A stretch of DNA of 64,000 nucleotides from Sycon ciliatum (GCF_964019385.1 NC_088643.1:43602140-43666139), one strand, 5' to 3'. Shown: positions 1-10,655, numbered from the stretch's first letter. Translations and numbers: made by a program. Notes: generated by a model from the sequence alone, not told the origin.

Positions 1-136
1 GTGTGTACATGTATGTACATGTATGTGGACCGCGGGGTGTGTGTGCACGTTTCGTATCTCTATGCACGTGCGTGTGTTTGTGTGCGTGCGGGTGCGGATG
101 CGGCGGGTGCGCATGTGTGTGTGTGTGTGTTTTTAG

Positions 137-207
137 TGGCCGGCCTTGTCTTTCAAACCAGTGCATATGAAGATGTCAAAAATGTGACATTGAATACTAC
201 TTTCAAG
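137..207 (+). CDS. Gene A exon: start of the C2-like segment
   Basis: TTTTAG acceptor and AAG|GTATGT donor; phase 1 in, phase 0 out. It encodes about 23 residues with a K-N-V-T-L-N-T-T-F stretch, resembling the K-x-T-L-N-P-x-W-N strand of C2 domains but with Thr in place of Pro and no Trp. Confidence 0.45.
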
Positions 208-491
208 GTATGTACATGTAATTGTATTATTATTATTGTCTTATTTCCCAATTTATGAGCAGTTGCCTGTTTCAAGTCAGCTCAGGTCAAAAGGAAATAA
301 GTTTGCTCTTTTCAAAAACTTTGGAAGATAATTTGATTAGACTTCTGTTACTGCAACGGCGCTGTTGGATATCTTGCATGTTGCCATCCTAGGCCATCTT
401 AAATGAACACGAGGACACGATCATGACCATCTCCGTTCTTGATGAGGACAAGGTCGCTGGCTCGAATGCAGTGTATGAGAAGATTGGAAGG

Positions 492-526
<35 letters not shown>

Positions 527-3500
527 CTACTTGTGTAGACATGCATGTCAGTCATACAGTATAGTGCTTACTGTATAAACATGCATGTTGTCATACAGTG
601 CAGTGCACGCTCACGTAATGGACTGCATGTACAGTTGTGCTACGTGATAATGCCACCCAGAGTGCACACTTGGTGCCCCGGACTTACATGGCGCTTGGCG
701 CCTGCCCTGGAAGTGGTACAACTTCTGCTGGCAGAACACAATCATGTAGAATGCAGTGATGTAACGGGAACTGGTTCAGGGCGCCAGCCTTGCACTTTGG
801 GTTGAATTTTCCCTGGTGCAACTGTCAGCCATGTAATGCAGTGCGCACTTGTTTCGAGATGGAGTGCCTAAAGGTCACACAGTATATATGTGTAGACTGT
901 ATTCCAACTTGCCATTCTTCACATGCCCAGAACAATCCTCTACTCACTTTCCCAGAGAAACTTTCAAATGAAATGAAATCATTAGGAATGTAACGACTGT
1001 TTATTTACTCGAATGTACAAGTGTATTTGATCTAATAGTTCTCCAGAAATATAAAAATACGAAACTTGAAGGGTTTGAGAAATCACTACACCTGGCAAAC
1101 TGTAATTGAAACAAGATGAGAGAGAGTACTTACATATATAGATAATCGGATACATTTTAAAGTTGCTGTGATATCAGTTCAACTTACAGCAGCCATACCT
1201 TGGCAATGACAAGGAGAGTACTGGCATTTTGGAGAATGAGGACGACGGCTTTGGAAGACAACACCTTTTTTCAATGCATTTTGGCTACATGGACAATAGA
1301 AGAGTATTCATTTTTCGTATCACTGACATTGGAGCGTATAGGCGTTCATGGAAATCTCGGTCCATTACATGACTAGAAATGACCTTAGTCAATACTGCGC
1401 TCTACCCATGCCCCTTGTTGCAAATTGTCTCCCCAGCACGGAAATCAACTTGTCACGTGTCAAGCCGCAAGATAGTCTGACAGTGACTTTGGACGAGTCC
1501 AAGTCCACCGAGCTGTCGCTGGAGCTGAGCCGCTTTGATCTCCACTCACTGGTACGCTTTGATCTCCACTCACTGGTATGCTTTGATCTCCACTCACTGG
1601 TATGCTTTGATCTCCACTCACTGGTACGCCAAACGTCCATTCCAGCACACATAAGTGTGCTTTGTTCAAACAAGTTGTAAATTAAATCTTTCACTTCGCA
1701 GACAGTTTTAAACAGATAGGGTGTTTTGTGATATATGCACTGCCCACGGTAAGGTACACGTGTATTGTGTGATAATTATCATCTTTGCCAGAACGAATCC
1801 TGGCGGGAAATTCCCATTGATTTGTTCTGTGGCTGTAACTACGCTCACAGCTGTTCTCTTGTCCGCTGTGCAAGTCAAATCTCTATTGTACATTGCTACC
1901 TCTACAGGTTCCGCAGACCGTTTCTACAACCGAATCGTACCTGGTTGTTGCTCGTCTTGGTCGAATTGAGGGCATTCAGCTCAGTGTAAGTTTTTAATTT
2001 ATAAAACGTTGCACTCTAAATTCACCCTGTATTGTGTGTTTCATGTTCTTGACCCAATGTTCTGAGTGTTCTGGATGCCCTTGGCCATGTCCAGAATACC
2101 TGAATATCCTTTCTCTTCTAGCTACTTTCTGAGAGCTTGGTGGAATATTTGTACAGTAAAGTAAATGCTGAAATGTGAAAAACACTCACATTCCGTGAGA
2201 TCAGGAGACGGAAGAAGCACCATGCTTTTTTAACAAGATGTCTTGCCATGTGGATCCATGAAGTTTCAATTGAGGTACATGGTGCACAACAACTTGAGCT
2301 ATTTCTGAAATATGTGACACGATGAAAGATGCGAAGCAGGCACCGTAAAGATTCTGTTCTGTGCAACTACATGCATTGTGTATTGCTAACATTTGTTATT
2401 CTTGAAGTTGCCTGACGCCAACGGCATACATACATTGTCAAATTTCATGTTGACAAAGGGTGATTTAGAGTTGTCTTTGTGCCGCCTGTGCCAGCCGCGT
2501 ATGAGAGTAAATATATCTCACGAGCAGTTCCTGATCATGCTCTTCTTGTTTCACGTTGCCAGGGATCAACAACTTTCTCCGGCCGTCTTGCTTTGGGAGA
2601 CAAGGAGTGGCAACTAAAGGTGTGTTGCTAGCTCTATTAATGCTTTACACTCTGGTGTTGTCTTGGCTAGTCAACAATAATAAAAAAAAAGATGATTTCA
2701 ATGAAATAGTGGTAGCAACCTCGGCGATAGTTGTATAAGGAAGTTGTTTTGGTGATGGTTTGGTCTGGAGAGCACTATAGAAGTGGTGCTCTTCAGGTAC
2801 AGTCTTCCTGAGCCTGCTCAAGCTCAACTCAGTGATATGGGTGAATTCCCCGAAACACTATGTATCAAGTCAGGTGGGCGGGAAAAGCGCGAGCTCCAGG
2901 GTGGAAGTAAACAACTTATGATTTCAATGTTGTAGGCAAAGCCATACCAAGCACAAAGGACACGTAGGTTGACAATTCCATTGAAAATGTTTGCACTGAG
3001 CTTCTGGCTTGACATGTATACGTCTAGTATTGTAATTACCAGACATTACACCCAAAGGGAGCGTTTTGACAGGCGCATAGCACCGCCGTTGGAGGTGATC
3101 TGGGGGGGGGGGGGGGGGGGTCTTGCCCAGGAACATTTTGAAATTAGGCTGCAAAATCCTGCATTCTGGGCACTTTTGGCATTGTGTTCAAAAAAGTGAT
3201 CCGGCCAAAGCCTGACCGGCCGGACCGGCTGCTACACGCCTGTTTGCACATGACCAGCGACTCGACTGTCTCAGACGAGCTTGTTGAAAGAACATTGCAG
3301 ACCCCGGGCCTTCAGCACACCAGTGTTGCCTGTGACCTGTCCTGAATGTATATCATCCAATGATCAACACTGAGTATAGTCAGCGGTAGATGTGGTCTGT
3401 ATGGGTTGATAGTTCAAAGATTTCTCTGTTGTGCAAGAGGCTCCCTAGGCGCTAGTGGAAAGTGCACCGGGATTCACAGTGACAGTGATTGCTCTATGCG

Positions 3501-6500
3501 TGCTCTGTTCACAGGTCGCAAACGAGGTCAAGGGTGACACGGCGAGCCCCTTGACCTTGTCAGGAAGTGGGGTGTTCACCATGGCAGTGGACAGTCCATC
3601 AGTGGACTATGCAGTGCAGGTATGGACGGTGTGATGTACCGTATTTTCCAGACTGTATAGACTGCACTCAGTTTAAACACCAGCCATTCACCCAAAACAG
3701 TTGGCGCGGTTTATACTCCAATGGTCAAATTGGCGGTGATAAACAGGGAAGATGTTTGTGTTTCGTGACAAAAAACCTGCGTGCAGCTTATATACTGTAA
3801 GACCAGCAATGTTAAAACGAACATTTAACAATTTTTAATTCTAACACGTTAACGAATTTGAAAGAATCGTTAACATTAAAGTCGTGTGGAAAACGATATG
3901 TACAGTCATTTGTCGGCTTTGAGACAGAATTGGTTATAATTTCACCTCGTTAACCCACAAAAACCCAGAGATCGTTAACTTTAATTGACGTCAAAATATC
4001 TGGTCTTACAGTACTCCGGAAAAGACGGTGCTACTCGCATGTATTGTATACAGACAGTATTACGGTATGTGATATCGGCTATGGCAGCACAAGCACATTA
4101 TTTTAATAAAGCCTGTGTTGCCTTTATTTGGCTTTGGGTCAAGTCACCGGCAGAAGCTGAACAGTCAATATCAATGACCTTTGTTACGTCACTGCTTCAC
4201 ACCATTGCATTTTGTGTGGATGCCATTGTAGTCGATCAGGGTTTACGCTTGGCTGAGTTAGTTTGTCCTACTTGATCTGATATGTGTATAGGAGTATGAA
4301 TATTCAGAGGACGTAACCGCCTTGCCATATACATGCACAATGTAGGAAGTATCCCGGGCCTTCAAGCAAGCAAAATATGTGTGTAAAATGGAAGAACAGA
4401 TTTTGTTGTAAATCAAAGTTGAAGTTTGTTGGTGGTGAGTTGCTTTGCACTCAAACTTGTGCTCTCCTGCTGCAAATACCGCTCCACTAGTTGCAAAATT
4501 GGGCTGCTAACCAACTTTCTATTACTGGCAAGCTTGCACCTAAAACTTGAACTTCTCCGTTCTGAAAATGAGTAATATACAAATTGGTAGCAAAAGTAGT
4601 AGATTAATTAATGTGCCACATTGTAATGCCCTTCGAGTCAAGGATTGGCATATCAAGGATTGGCATATCAAGGATTGGCATATCAAGGATTGGCATATCA
4701 AGGATTGGCATATCAAGGATTGGCATATCAAGGATTGGCATATCAAGGATTGGCATATCAAGGATTGGCATATCAAGGATTGGCATATCTCAATGAAATC
4801 TGGTGACACTTACCATGCCCTGACTTAGAATTGAAAAAGCCAAACTTGAGGAGTTGTAGGTTGCACCCTACGTGGCAGGTCACACCATTCCTGCCAACTC
4901 ACCTTGCCACTTGACTGACTCGCACCGGCCGTCCAGAGCAACCGGGACACCCATCAAACGTTCAACTCAGCAAACTTGCAAGTAGGCACCACTCCCTGCT
5001 CAATATGCAGCATTTCCGGTAACTCATTCATCATTAGCAGAGCTTGAGTAGGCCAGGGAGGATTTTACCTGTAGAGCACCATTTTTTATAGTGCTCTCCA
5101 GGCCCAAAGATCACCAGAGATACAAACATAAAACTAAGATTTGGTAATATTGATGTGCATTCGAACTGAACAATGACTGGGCAGACCAACTCTCTGTATT
5201 CCCAGTCGCAGGCATATTCACATTCACTCGTGTTACCCTGGTTGGATCAGACACGAATGATGATACACTGTTATCTGCAGCAATGTTCTATTTTCTGCGA
5301 TTGCACTGAAATGTCAAAACTAGACCGTGCTGAAGAATGGTTCTTGTTTTTACGTGTTGTTTTACACATTGCACCTTGTACTATAGTTATTGCCATGTAC
5401 TTGAAGTACGTCGTATACTACTGAAGTATTAGTACCATGGTATCATGATGATCAACGTTGGATCTGCTCTCTGACTCTATGTCTTGCACGACAGATTTCA
5501 TGGTCCCACACAAGGTCATACACAGTGATCTGTGTCTTAGTGAATTTGACATGCTGCTCAGTTCCTTGCTCCCATCTCGGTGTTATCTGCACGCATTCAT
5601 TGTAAGGCAGCATGACAGACTGTGTTTCGAATCATTCATGCTTGTACAGATTCTGACCACTTTTTGTCAGCACCGGTGACACGCTTAGTGACCGCGGGCC
5701 TGCACTCGCACAGCCTGATTTCAGGAAGCCAGAGCCAGAGAAGAATATCAGTGCGAGCTCGACTGCGTGCCTTTTCCTGCACGGGTAACACTTGCGTAGT
5801 GCGCACGGGTGAGTAGTCATCTCAATCTGTGGAGCCATGACAATCAATGGCTTAAGGGTACAACTACGTCTATGATCATGGAGTGTGGAGTGTACTTGGA
5901 ACGCACTGCTTTCCGTAAACATCCACATGAACTGTCTGGGATGACTTGAAGCACAGATCCATTGTTCAATGGCACTGAAGAAACTGGCTGTGCAAGAGCA
6001 AACGTGATCATGGCTAGCCATGAAGAAGTCGAGGAGGGAGGCCCTCCAGCTAAGCGTTCCCTCGTGGACGTTGCTGCCTGCCTTCAATCTGTCAAAAATA
6101 TCCTCTGCAGTATTTTGGAGGGCCGAAACGCTCAGGAAAAATATCCAAGACCCATTGGTCAGAGACTGGTCGCATTTGACAAAGTTTCACCCAACCTAGC
6201 TCACCTTGACAGTGCAAAGCCGGCAGCAATGTTTGCAAAGCAATCGTATTTCTCGTTTAGTGGTGACCAGGAGCTGCAGGAAGAAGTCTTTATGAGATCA
6301 TGTTTAGCTGCAAGCAGTGAAGAACAGCGCATGGTGAAGATGGCCGAGTTGCTTTCCTGTCGACTTCAAGAGAATGGAGCAGTGTGTGCTGACGCTGATG
6401 TCAAAACTTGCTTGTTGCTTGGTTCAGCTGGCTGCGGAAAGAGTACAACTGCTGATGTATTGCTTCATCAGTGGAGCACGGGGAAGATACTGGCGGAGAA

Positions 6501-9500
6501 ACTTGAGCTCATCCTAAGCCTGCAGCTGTGCGATCCCAATGTGTGCAGGGCAACCTGCTTAAATGACCTGCTCACAGCCGCACTGGGATCCAAGGCTGAG
6601 GAAGGTGTTGTGCAGTCGTTGTCAACTTATTTCCAGCGCAAGCCATCTGGTCTTTGCTTGGTGTTTGATGATCTTGATGTGTGCGTGGTCCAGTCTTGCG
6701 ATGAGTACGTGAGAAATATTCTGTTCTCACCAATGGCGTGTGGTCATCATGTTTTGGTATTTTCACGCCCATGTGACAATGCAGTCCGGCTGTCGTCAAG
6801 CGGTGAATATCAGCAGCACGTACACTTGCTTGGCCTGACTGCGGAAGGTGTGTACGAGCACTTAGAGGAAGCAGCTGGGCGTGATGCATGCATTTCTATT
6901 AAGAAAGAACCAGAAGCAAACATCAGCATCCTTGCTCTCATGTCAATACCGTTCTTTGCATCAGTGCTCTGCAGTATGATGGAGGAGGAAAACAGGCTCC
7001 CTGCCTGCATCACAAGGGTCATGTATTGGATAGTGAGGAACGCAGCAAGCGCACGTCTCCACTACAGAGTCAAATCTTTCCGCGATCTCCCACCATACTT
7101 GATTCAAGCCGTGTGTGAGCTGAGCCGCTTTGCTTTCCTGATGGTGGTCAAGAAGAAACGGGTTTTCAGTGACTCGGATCTGCTCGGCTGCAATCTAAGC
7201 AGTCAGGCACGGGACTTTGGCCTTCTCCATCGTACCTATTGCAGCATGGCTGATAGCTACTACCATTATCAGTTCTCGCACATCGCTCTCCAAGAGTACC
7301 TGGCCAGTTGGTTCGCAGCAGAGTGCATGACCAGGAACCTGCTGCACCGTGGCAACCTGCTCGCCAATCTGGGCCCCAGACCGGGACATCTCACCCTCTT
7401 CTGGAGGTTCCTAAGCGCAATACTCCCAAGGGAACAGGCCTACCCACTGCTTGGTGACTTGCTGCATAGAGCACAGCACTCTGTACAAACACCACTGCAC
7501 ACGTCTGCGCTGCGCTGTGCTCACAAACTGTTCTCTGCCAGTGGTGTGTTTTGTAATGAGAAGAATTTCAAGGATTTGCATCGCCAGTTGTTACAAGTCC
7601 TCTCTCTGAAGGAGATGCAGCGCCTCGCCGACGTTCTAATGGTTGGGCATGATGGCGAGTTCCGTGGACATGAAAGTGTTCTTGATGCGCTACCAGAGGG
7701 GCATGCTGCCCCCTCCGCTGAACTGTACCTGGAAACTCTGCTCATGGTCTGGAAACACCAGGAAATGCTGCCAAATGCGCTACTGCTTCTAGAAAGCCTG
7801 AAGAAGGTACACTCAAACCTGCCTAACATTTGCCACCATATATTGCGCCTGGAAGGTCTGGAGCGCACACACCCGGATGTTGCAGCATTTCAAGCTCACC
7901 CTGCATTCACTATCCACACTGACAGCACCCTGAACGTGTTTATGTCCTATCGTGAGCACGTACTGTACCTCGACACCGGCACGGGTCACTCCTTCCCGGC
8001 AGTCCAGAGCATCCTGGAGGGTGGACTGGAAATAGCGCCCTGTGACGGTAACCTCCTATCAATACCTCACTGCTCCGCTCTCGGCTTTGTCCTCAAGGCA
8101 CATTCGGATCGTGTGAGACAACTGGGGATTTCAAATTGTCTGAATGACGTGCGCTTGCTCGTCCTAGCCGGTGCCCTCTCGCGATGCCAGGTCATCACTA
8201 AGTTGGACTTCTCGTTCAACAAAGTGAAGAATTTCCACATGATTGCTAGGCTTCTAAACGTCGTGTCTCGGCACATTCGCACTCTTCGGCTGGATGGCCT
8301 GGACATTCGTGATGCTAGCTTCAAAGTGCTCTCAGCTGTGCTGTGCTTCTGCAAGCGCCTGTCCTATTTGAGCATCGCGCAGATCGGCTTGACTGCTGCC
8401 TCTCTACCAGACCTTGGCCGCGTACTGAGTCAGTGTCCTGAATTGCAACACCTGAACGTGCAGGCTAACACGAGTCAGTGTCCTGAATTGCAACACCTGA
8501 ACGTGCAGGCTAACACGTTCCAGCCCTCGACTGCCGAGCAAGAACAGGGCTTTGTTGCCGGCCTCTATAAGTCTCACTTGCGGGATCTCACCATGCCTTC
8601 TGATCTCTCCAGCTCCTTGATAAGGGAAATCGACCGCTACCTTTCACAGAGGAGCCAAGCTGGCCTCTGCCATAGCTACAGGAGATGACAAAGAAGTGAC
8701 GCAATACACAATAAGTAGGTGGGCTGGTGGTCACCATTATGGTTATGTGGCTGGGTAAGGTATCAACCCAGTACTTCAACCATCCATATGCCTGTGCTGG
8801 ATGAGCGCACATGCCCAAAGTCGACTGACTGTACAAGACAGATTACAGGATAGATGTTCTAACTTATACCAATGATTTGAAACCTGCATGCATTGCAACG
8901 CTTTTGGTCTCTAGAGCACTGCACTGAGTTAGCTGTTGACTGAAACCGTCGAATACTGGAACCTCTGTGACACTTTTCCTATGCTTTAAATAATGAGTTT
9001 GATAGCCTAATCTCTGGCACTGTTGAATGCATTTTTTGGTGTTCAGTATTGTGATGGGTCTATGCCGCAACAGCAATTTGCAGTTCATCACAATCATTGT
9101 ACATGTGTAGCCCGATACACGGGGCCCCACCATCGTAACAACGTTGTTTTTTCATTGCACTTTAGCTGATTGCAGTACTATGGTTGTTACGGTGAATACA
9201 TCACCATTACACCCATCGACAGTCAACTAGACCAGAACGCCGTGGGTGGGTGTATGTGTGTGTGTGTACAAGATGTGTGTGTGGGGGGGGGGGGGGGGGG
9301 AGGGGGTGTACGCACGTACGTATGTACAAGTGTGCGAGTGCATTAACCGTGTTATACATGTATATTCGGGTGAACAACAACCTTGTAGTTGATATCTGCG
9401 TGCTGGTACTTCAGTACATATGATGCCCTCCTGTGTGATCACACTTATGATGCCCTCCTGTGTGATCACACTTATGATGCCCTACTGAAGGTAAAGCGGG

Positions 9501-9769
9501 CTTTCACATGGCAATGCGTTCCTGATAAAATCAACGATCAGCATGTTCATAATTTTACAAGTAGTAACAGTTATGTATCCAAGGTGTTGCTTGGTATACC
9601 ATTCCTTCCACAGATCTCGGAGCAAAATGCCAGTGATCCAGCGCAGGAAGTTGGCTTGTCCGAGGGGATGGTAGAGTTTAAAGTCACACCCGGCAGTCGC
9701 ATTGACACCGTGGACCTCACTGTCAAGCTTTCAGATACCGTCACCGCCGCATTCTCAGTCTCCTTGAAG
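137..9769 (+). CDS. Gene A: multi-exon gene with a C2-like domain, 5' end outside the window
   Basis: Exons supported by AG/GT borders and consistent phases are 137-207, 393-490, 1437-1551, 1908-1985, 2563-2619, 3515-3619, 9176-9241 and 9614-9769. The first three join as phase 0, 2 and 0. They read like the second half of a C2 domain: a K-N-x-T-L-N segment, a beta strand ending SVLDEDK, a G-S-x-E-I-N-L strand, and a final LSLELS strand. C2 domains usually bind phospholipid or protein, often with calcium held by such aspartates. Later exons are short, phase 0-0 and beta-rich, and I do not recognise their family. The 5.6-kb intron between 3619 and 9176 contains the NLR gene, so the last two exons could belong to another transcript. 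No stop codon was assigned and the gene may continue to 20077-20167. Gene existence is fairly likely; product identity is weak. Confidence 0.45.
393..490 (+). CDS. Gene A exon: C2-like core with DEDK motif
   Basis: CCTAG acceptor and GGAAG|GTTAGT donor followed by a GT repeat; phase 0 in, phase 2 out. It encodes ILNEHEDTIMTISVLDEDK followed by AGSNAVYEKIG. The D-E-D triplet sits where C2 domains carry calcium ligands. Splicing to 1437 preserves the frame and rebuilds a serine codon. Confidence 0.5.
1437..1551 (+). CDS. Gene A exon: end of the C2-like domain
   Basis: CCCCAG acceptor, phase 2 in, phase 0 out. It encodes TEINLSRVKPQDSLTVTLDE and a C-terminal LSLELSRFDLHSL. The donor CTG|GTACG is the first of four identical in-frame donor copies (see the repeat at 1532-1627), so the true 3' end of this exon could lie at 1551, 1575, 1599 or 1623. 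Confidence 0.5.
1532..1627 (+). repeat. 24-bp tandem repeat, four copies, across an exon-intron border
   Basis: Unit GCTTTGATCTCCACTCACTG followed by GTAC or GTAT. Each copy ends in a usable CTG|GTA(C/T)G splice donor, and 24 bp is eight codons, so each alternative donor stays in frame and adds one eight-residue block (V-R/C-F-D-L-H-S-L). Confidence 0.9.
1908..1985 (+). CDS. Gene A exon (26 codons)
   Basis: TCTACAG acceptor and CAGT|GTAAG donor, phase 0-0. It encodes VPQTVSTTESYLVVARLGRI then EGIQLS. Beta-rich, with no recognised family. Confidence 0.5.
2563..2619 (+). CDS. Gene A exon (19 codons)
   Basis: GTTGCCAG acceptor and AAAG|GTGTGT donor, phase 0-0. It encodes GSTTFSGRLALGDKEWQLK. 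Its phase fits both neighbours. Confidence 0.45.
2765..2915 (+). repeat. Partial, diverged copy of the 284-bp interspersed repeat
   Basis: It shares the CTGGAGAGCACTAT start, the TGGTGCTCTTCAGG hairpin arm, the GAATTCCCCGAAACAC block and the GCGCGAGCTCC block with the full copies at 12174 and 52538. It lacks the middle. Confidence 0.7.
3515..3619 (+). CDS. Gene A exon (35 codons)
   Basis: TTCACAG acceptor and GTGCAG|GTATGG donor, phase 0-0. It encodes VANEVKGDTASPLTLSGSGV then FTMAVDSPSVDYAVQ. It precedes the long intron that hosts the NLR gene. Confidence 0.5.
3793..4013. mobile_element. MITE with TACTGTAAGACCAG inverted ends
   Basis: The left end TACTGTAAGACCAG is the exact reverse complement of the right end CTGGTCTTACAGTA. 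The element is about 220 bp, AT-rich, has no open frame, and fits a TA target site. It may sit inside an older imperfect inverted-repeat element (about 3640-4065) whose ends read CCGTA. Confidence 0.75.
4639..4788 (+). repeat. 15-bp tandem repeat, ten perfect copies
   Basis: Unit CAAGGATTGGCATAT repeated ten times without a mismatch. 15 bp is a multiple of three, so long spurious frames run through it on both strands. Lies in the long gene A intron. Confidence 0.95.
4789..6009. other. Intronic sequence upstream of the NLR gene, no gene recognised
   Basis: It holds a short minus-strand remnant of the 284-bp repeat near 5040-5100 and a donor-like GGGTGAGTAG near 5810 that could end an untranslated leader exon of the NLR gene. 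No clear coding exon. Confidence 0.4.
6010..8688 (+). CDS. NACHT-LRR (NLR-type) protein, intronless, 892 aa
   Basis: Starts at ATG 6010, the first Met in the frame, and stops TGA at 8686-8688. The N-terminal 130 residues are unassigned. The NACHT ATPase follows: Walker A GSAGCGKST at about residues 138-146, Walker B LVFDDLD at about 217-223, an FSRP sensor motif near 250, and the helical region with IPFFASVLC and FSHIALQEYL, matching the NACHT F-x-H-x-x-x-Q-E motif. Residues from about 690 to 850 form degenerate leucine-rich repeats (LDFSFN, LRLDGLDI, LSYLSIAQIGL, LQHLNVQ). NLRs are cytosolic STAND ATPases that oligomerise after sensing microbial or damage signals. The tail contains an exact 45-bp tandem duplication. 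No death-fold domain is obvious, though an upstream exon could supply one. It lies wholly inside an intron of gene A, on the same strand. Confidence 0.88.
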   Translation: MASHEEVEEGGPPAKRSLVDVAACLQSVKNILCSILEGRNAQEKYPRPIGQRLVAFDKVSPNLAHLDSAKPAAMFAKQSYFSFSGDQELQEEVFMRSCLAASSEEQRMVKMAELLSCRLQENGAVCADADVKTCLLLGSAGCGKSTTADVLLHQWSTGKILAEKLELILSLQLCDPNVCRATCLNDLLTAALGSKAEEGVVQSLSTYFQRKPSGLCLVFDDLDVCVVQSCDEYVRNILFSPMACGHHVLVFSRPCDNAVRLSSSGEYQQHVHLLGLTAEGVYEHLEEAAGRDACISIKKEPEANISILALMSIPFFASVLCSMMEEENRLPACITRVMYWIVRNAASARLHYRVKSFRDLPPYLIQAVCELSRFAFLMVVKKKRVFSDSDLLGCNLSSQARDFGLLHRTYCSMADSYYHYQFSHIALQEYLASWFAAECMTRNLLHRGNLLANLGPRPGHLTLFWRFLSAILPREQAYPLLGDLLHRAQHSVQTPLHTSALRCAHKLFSASGVFCNEKNFKDLHRQLLQVLSLKEMQRLADVLMVGHDGEFRGHESVLDALPEGHAAPSAELYLETLLMVWKHQEMLPNALLLLESLKKVHSNLPNICHHILRLEGLERTHPDVAAFQAHPAFTIHTDSTLNVFMSYREHVLYLDTGTGHSFPAVQSILEGGLEIAPCDGNLLSIPHCSALGFVLKAHSDRVRQLGISNCLNDVRLLVLAGALSRCQVITKLDFSFNKVKNFHMIARLLNVVSRHIRTLRLDGLDIRDASFKVLSAVLCFCKRLSYLSIAQIGLTAASLPDLGRVLSQCPELQHLNVQANTSQCPELQHLNVQANTFQPSTAEQEQGFVAGLYKSHLRDLTMPSDLSSSLIREIDRYLSQRSQAGLCHSYRR
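8427..8516 (+). repeat. 45-bp exact tandem duplication inside the NLR leucine-rich repeats
   Basis: Two identical 45-bp copies (8427-8471 and 8472-8516) each encode SQCPELQHLNVQANT with the frame kept. Identity at synonymous sites means the duplication is recent. Confidence 0.95.
8689..9175. other. Intronic sequence downstream of the NLR gene
   Basis: No gene, repeat or clear poly(A) signal recognised. Reads as ordinary intron of gene A or the 3' flank of the NLR gene. Confidence 0.3.
9176..9241 (+). CDS. Candidate exon of gene A (22 codons)
   Basis: TTGCAG acceptor and GCC|GTGGGT donor, phase 0-0. It encodes YYGCYGEYITITPIDSQLDQ then NA. The frame from the earlier TTTAG acceptor at 9165 meets a stop, so 9176 was chosen. 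Confidence 0.4.
9419..9486 (+). repeat. 27-bp tandem repeat, about 2.5 copies, possibly exonic
   Basis: Unit begins TATGATGCCCTCCTGTGTGA. It lies between a TTCAG acceptor at 9413 and an AAG|GTAAAG donor at 9489. One frame is open and reads YDALLCDHT repeats, but its phase (2 in, 0 out) does not fit the preferred neighbours. Confidence 0.6.
9614..9769 (+). CDS. Candidate exon of gene A (52 codons)
   Basis: CCACAG acceptor and TTGAAG|GTAAGG donor, phase 0-0. It encodes a beta-rich segment with VGLSEGMVEFKVTPGSRIDT and VDLTVKLSDTVTAAFSVSLK. The composition is extracellular-like; the family is not recognised. Confidence 0.5.
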
Positions 9770-10066
9770 GTAAGGATTGACAGTGTCCTTTCTAGTTGCT
9801 GGCTGTGTATGCAATGTAAAATGATGCTCTTCTTCACTGACACGGCATATGTAAACCATTCTAGTCACTGAATACCGTATTTTCTCTAATAAAAGCCCAG
9901 GTTTCCAATAATAGCCCAGTCTCCAATAATGACCCGGGGTAAGGGCAGGGTCTGCTGGAGAGCCGGGTCATGCGCCCGGCTGGGGAACTGCACGACCTGG
10001 CTGAACAGATAACACCGGGTCCAGTCTGACCCGGCTGAAAAATGTCTCAAACTGACAATGGATTCC

Positions 10067-10225
10067 CAGGTTTGCCGAGTCGAAGGTTCGATGGACTTCT
10101 CGTGTTCTCTGGATGGCAGTCGTGAGTCAGTCAAGTGTCAAGTCGTCGGCGGAATAGCGCGAGCTCCAGCGTGGGAGCAAACCCGTTCCTAAACAAAATC
10201 ATCGCCGAAGTCGCAACCTCTATTT
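10067..10225 (+). repeat. 3' half of the 284-bp interspersed repeat
   Basis: It matches the full copy from CAGGTTTGCCGAGTCGAAGG through GCGCGAGCTCC and CATCGCCGAAGTCGCAAC, with small differences. Confidence 0.8.
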
Positions 10226-10479
10226 CGGATTCCTAAAATACCGGTATTTTACGACTCGGGGACCCCATCTGTTGCAAATCTAGCGCAACCCTACACACTA
10301 CAGTCTACAAGCGACAGAAACTCGGCTAGGGTCAACTGGTTCGAGCGCGATCTGGCCAGCTGCAGCAGCGAGCAGGAAGTCAGGACATTCAAAGTCGATG
10401 GGGCAGGTAGTCAAAAGCGTAACTCTGGCTATAGCTTTTGACACAGTTGCAAATTTTCAGCCGACTGGTGATTTGGACG

Positions 10480-10655
10480 ATGGAGCCCGCAGCGAAGAGA
10501 AAAAGAACTCACGCTTTCCAAGACTCGTGGAAGAAAGGTCGACCCTGGCTGGACTGCGACCATGCCAGTCTATCCATGTCATGCGCTTTGTGCAAGACAC
10601 ATTTCCAAAGGAAGACGAGCGGCGGTGGATTTGATCGCGATGCGTGGTTGAAAGG
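10480..10655 (+). pseudogene. Transposon zinc-finger fragment (hAT/BED-like)
   Basis: A short frame reads AKRKRTHAFQDSWKKGRPWL, then CDHASLSMSCALCKTHFQR. The W-x(7)-WL spacing followed by C-x2-C resembles the N-terminal zinc finger of hAT-derived (ZNF862/TTF-type) proteins. There is no downstream catalytic domain. Confidence 0.4.

Noticed and set aside
1190-1371. Open stretch starting QPYLGNDKESTGILENEDDG as a gene A exon
   Set aside because: It has an acceptor-like start but no good donor, and exon 393-490 joins 1437-1551 in phase without it.
4639-4788. Ten identical 15-bp units considered as a CRISPR-like array or coding repeat
   Set aside because: There are no spacers between units and the array lies within an intron; it is a plain minisatellite.
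5205-5290. Possible exon reading IFTFTRVTLVGSDTNDDTLL
   Set aside because: The acceptor is plausible but there is no donor before the stop and the phase does not fit gene A.
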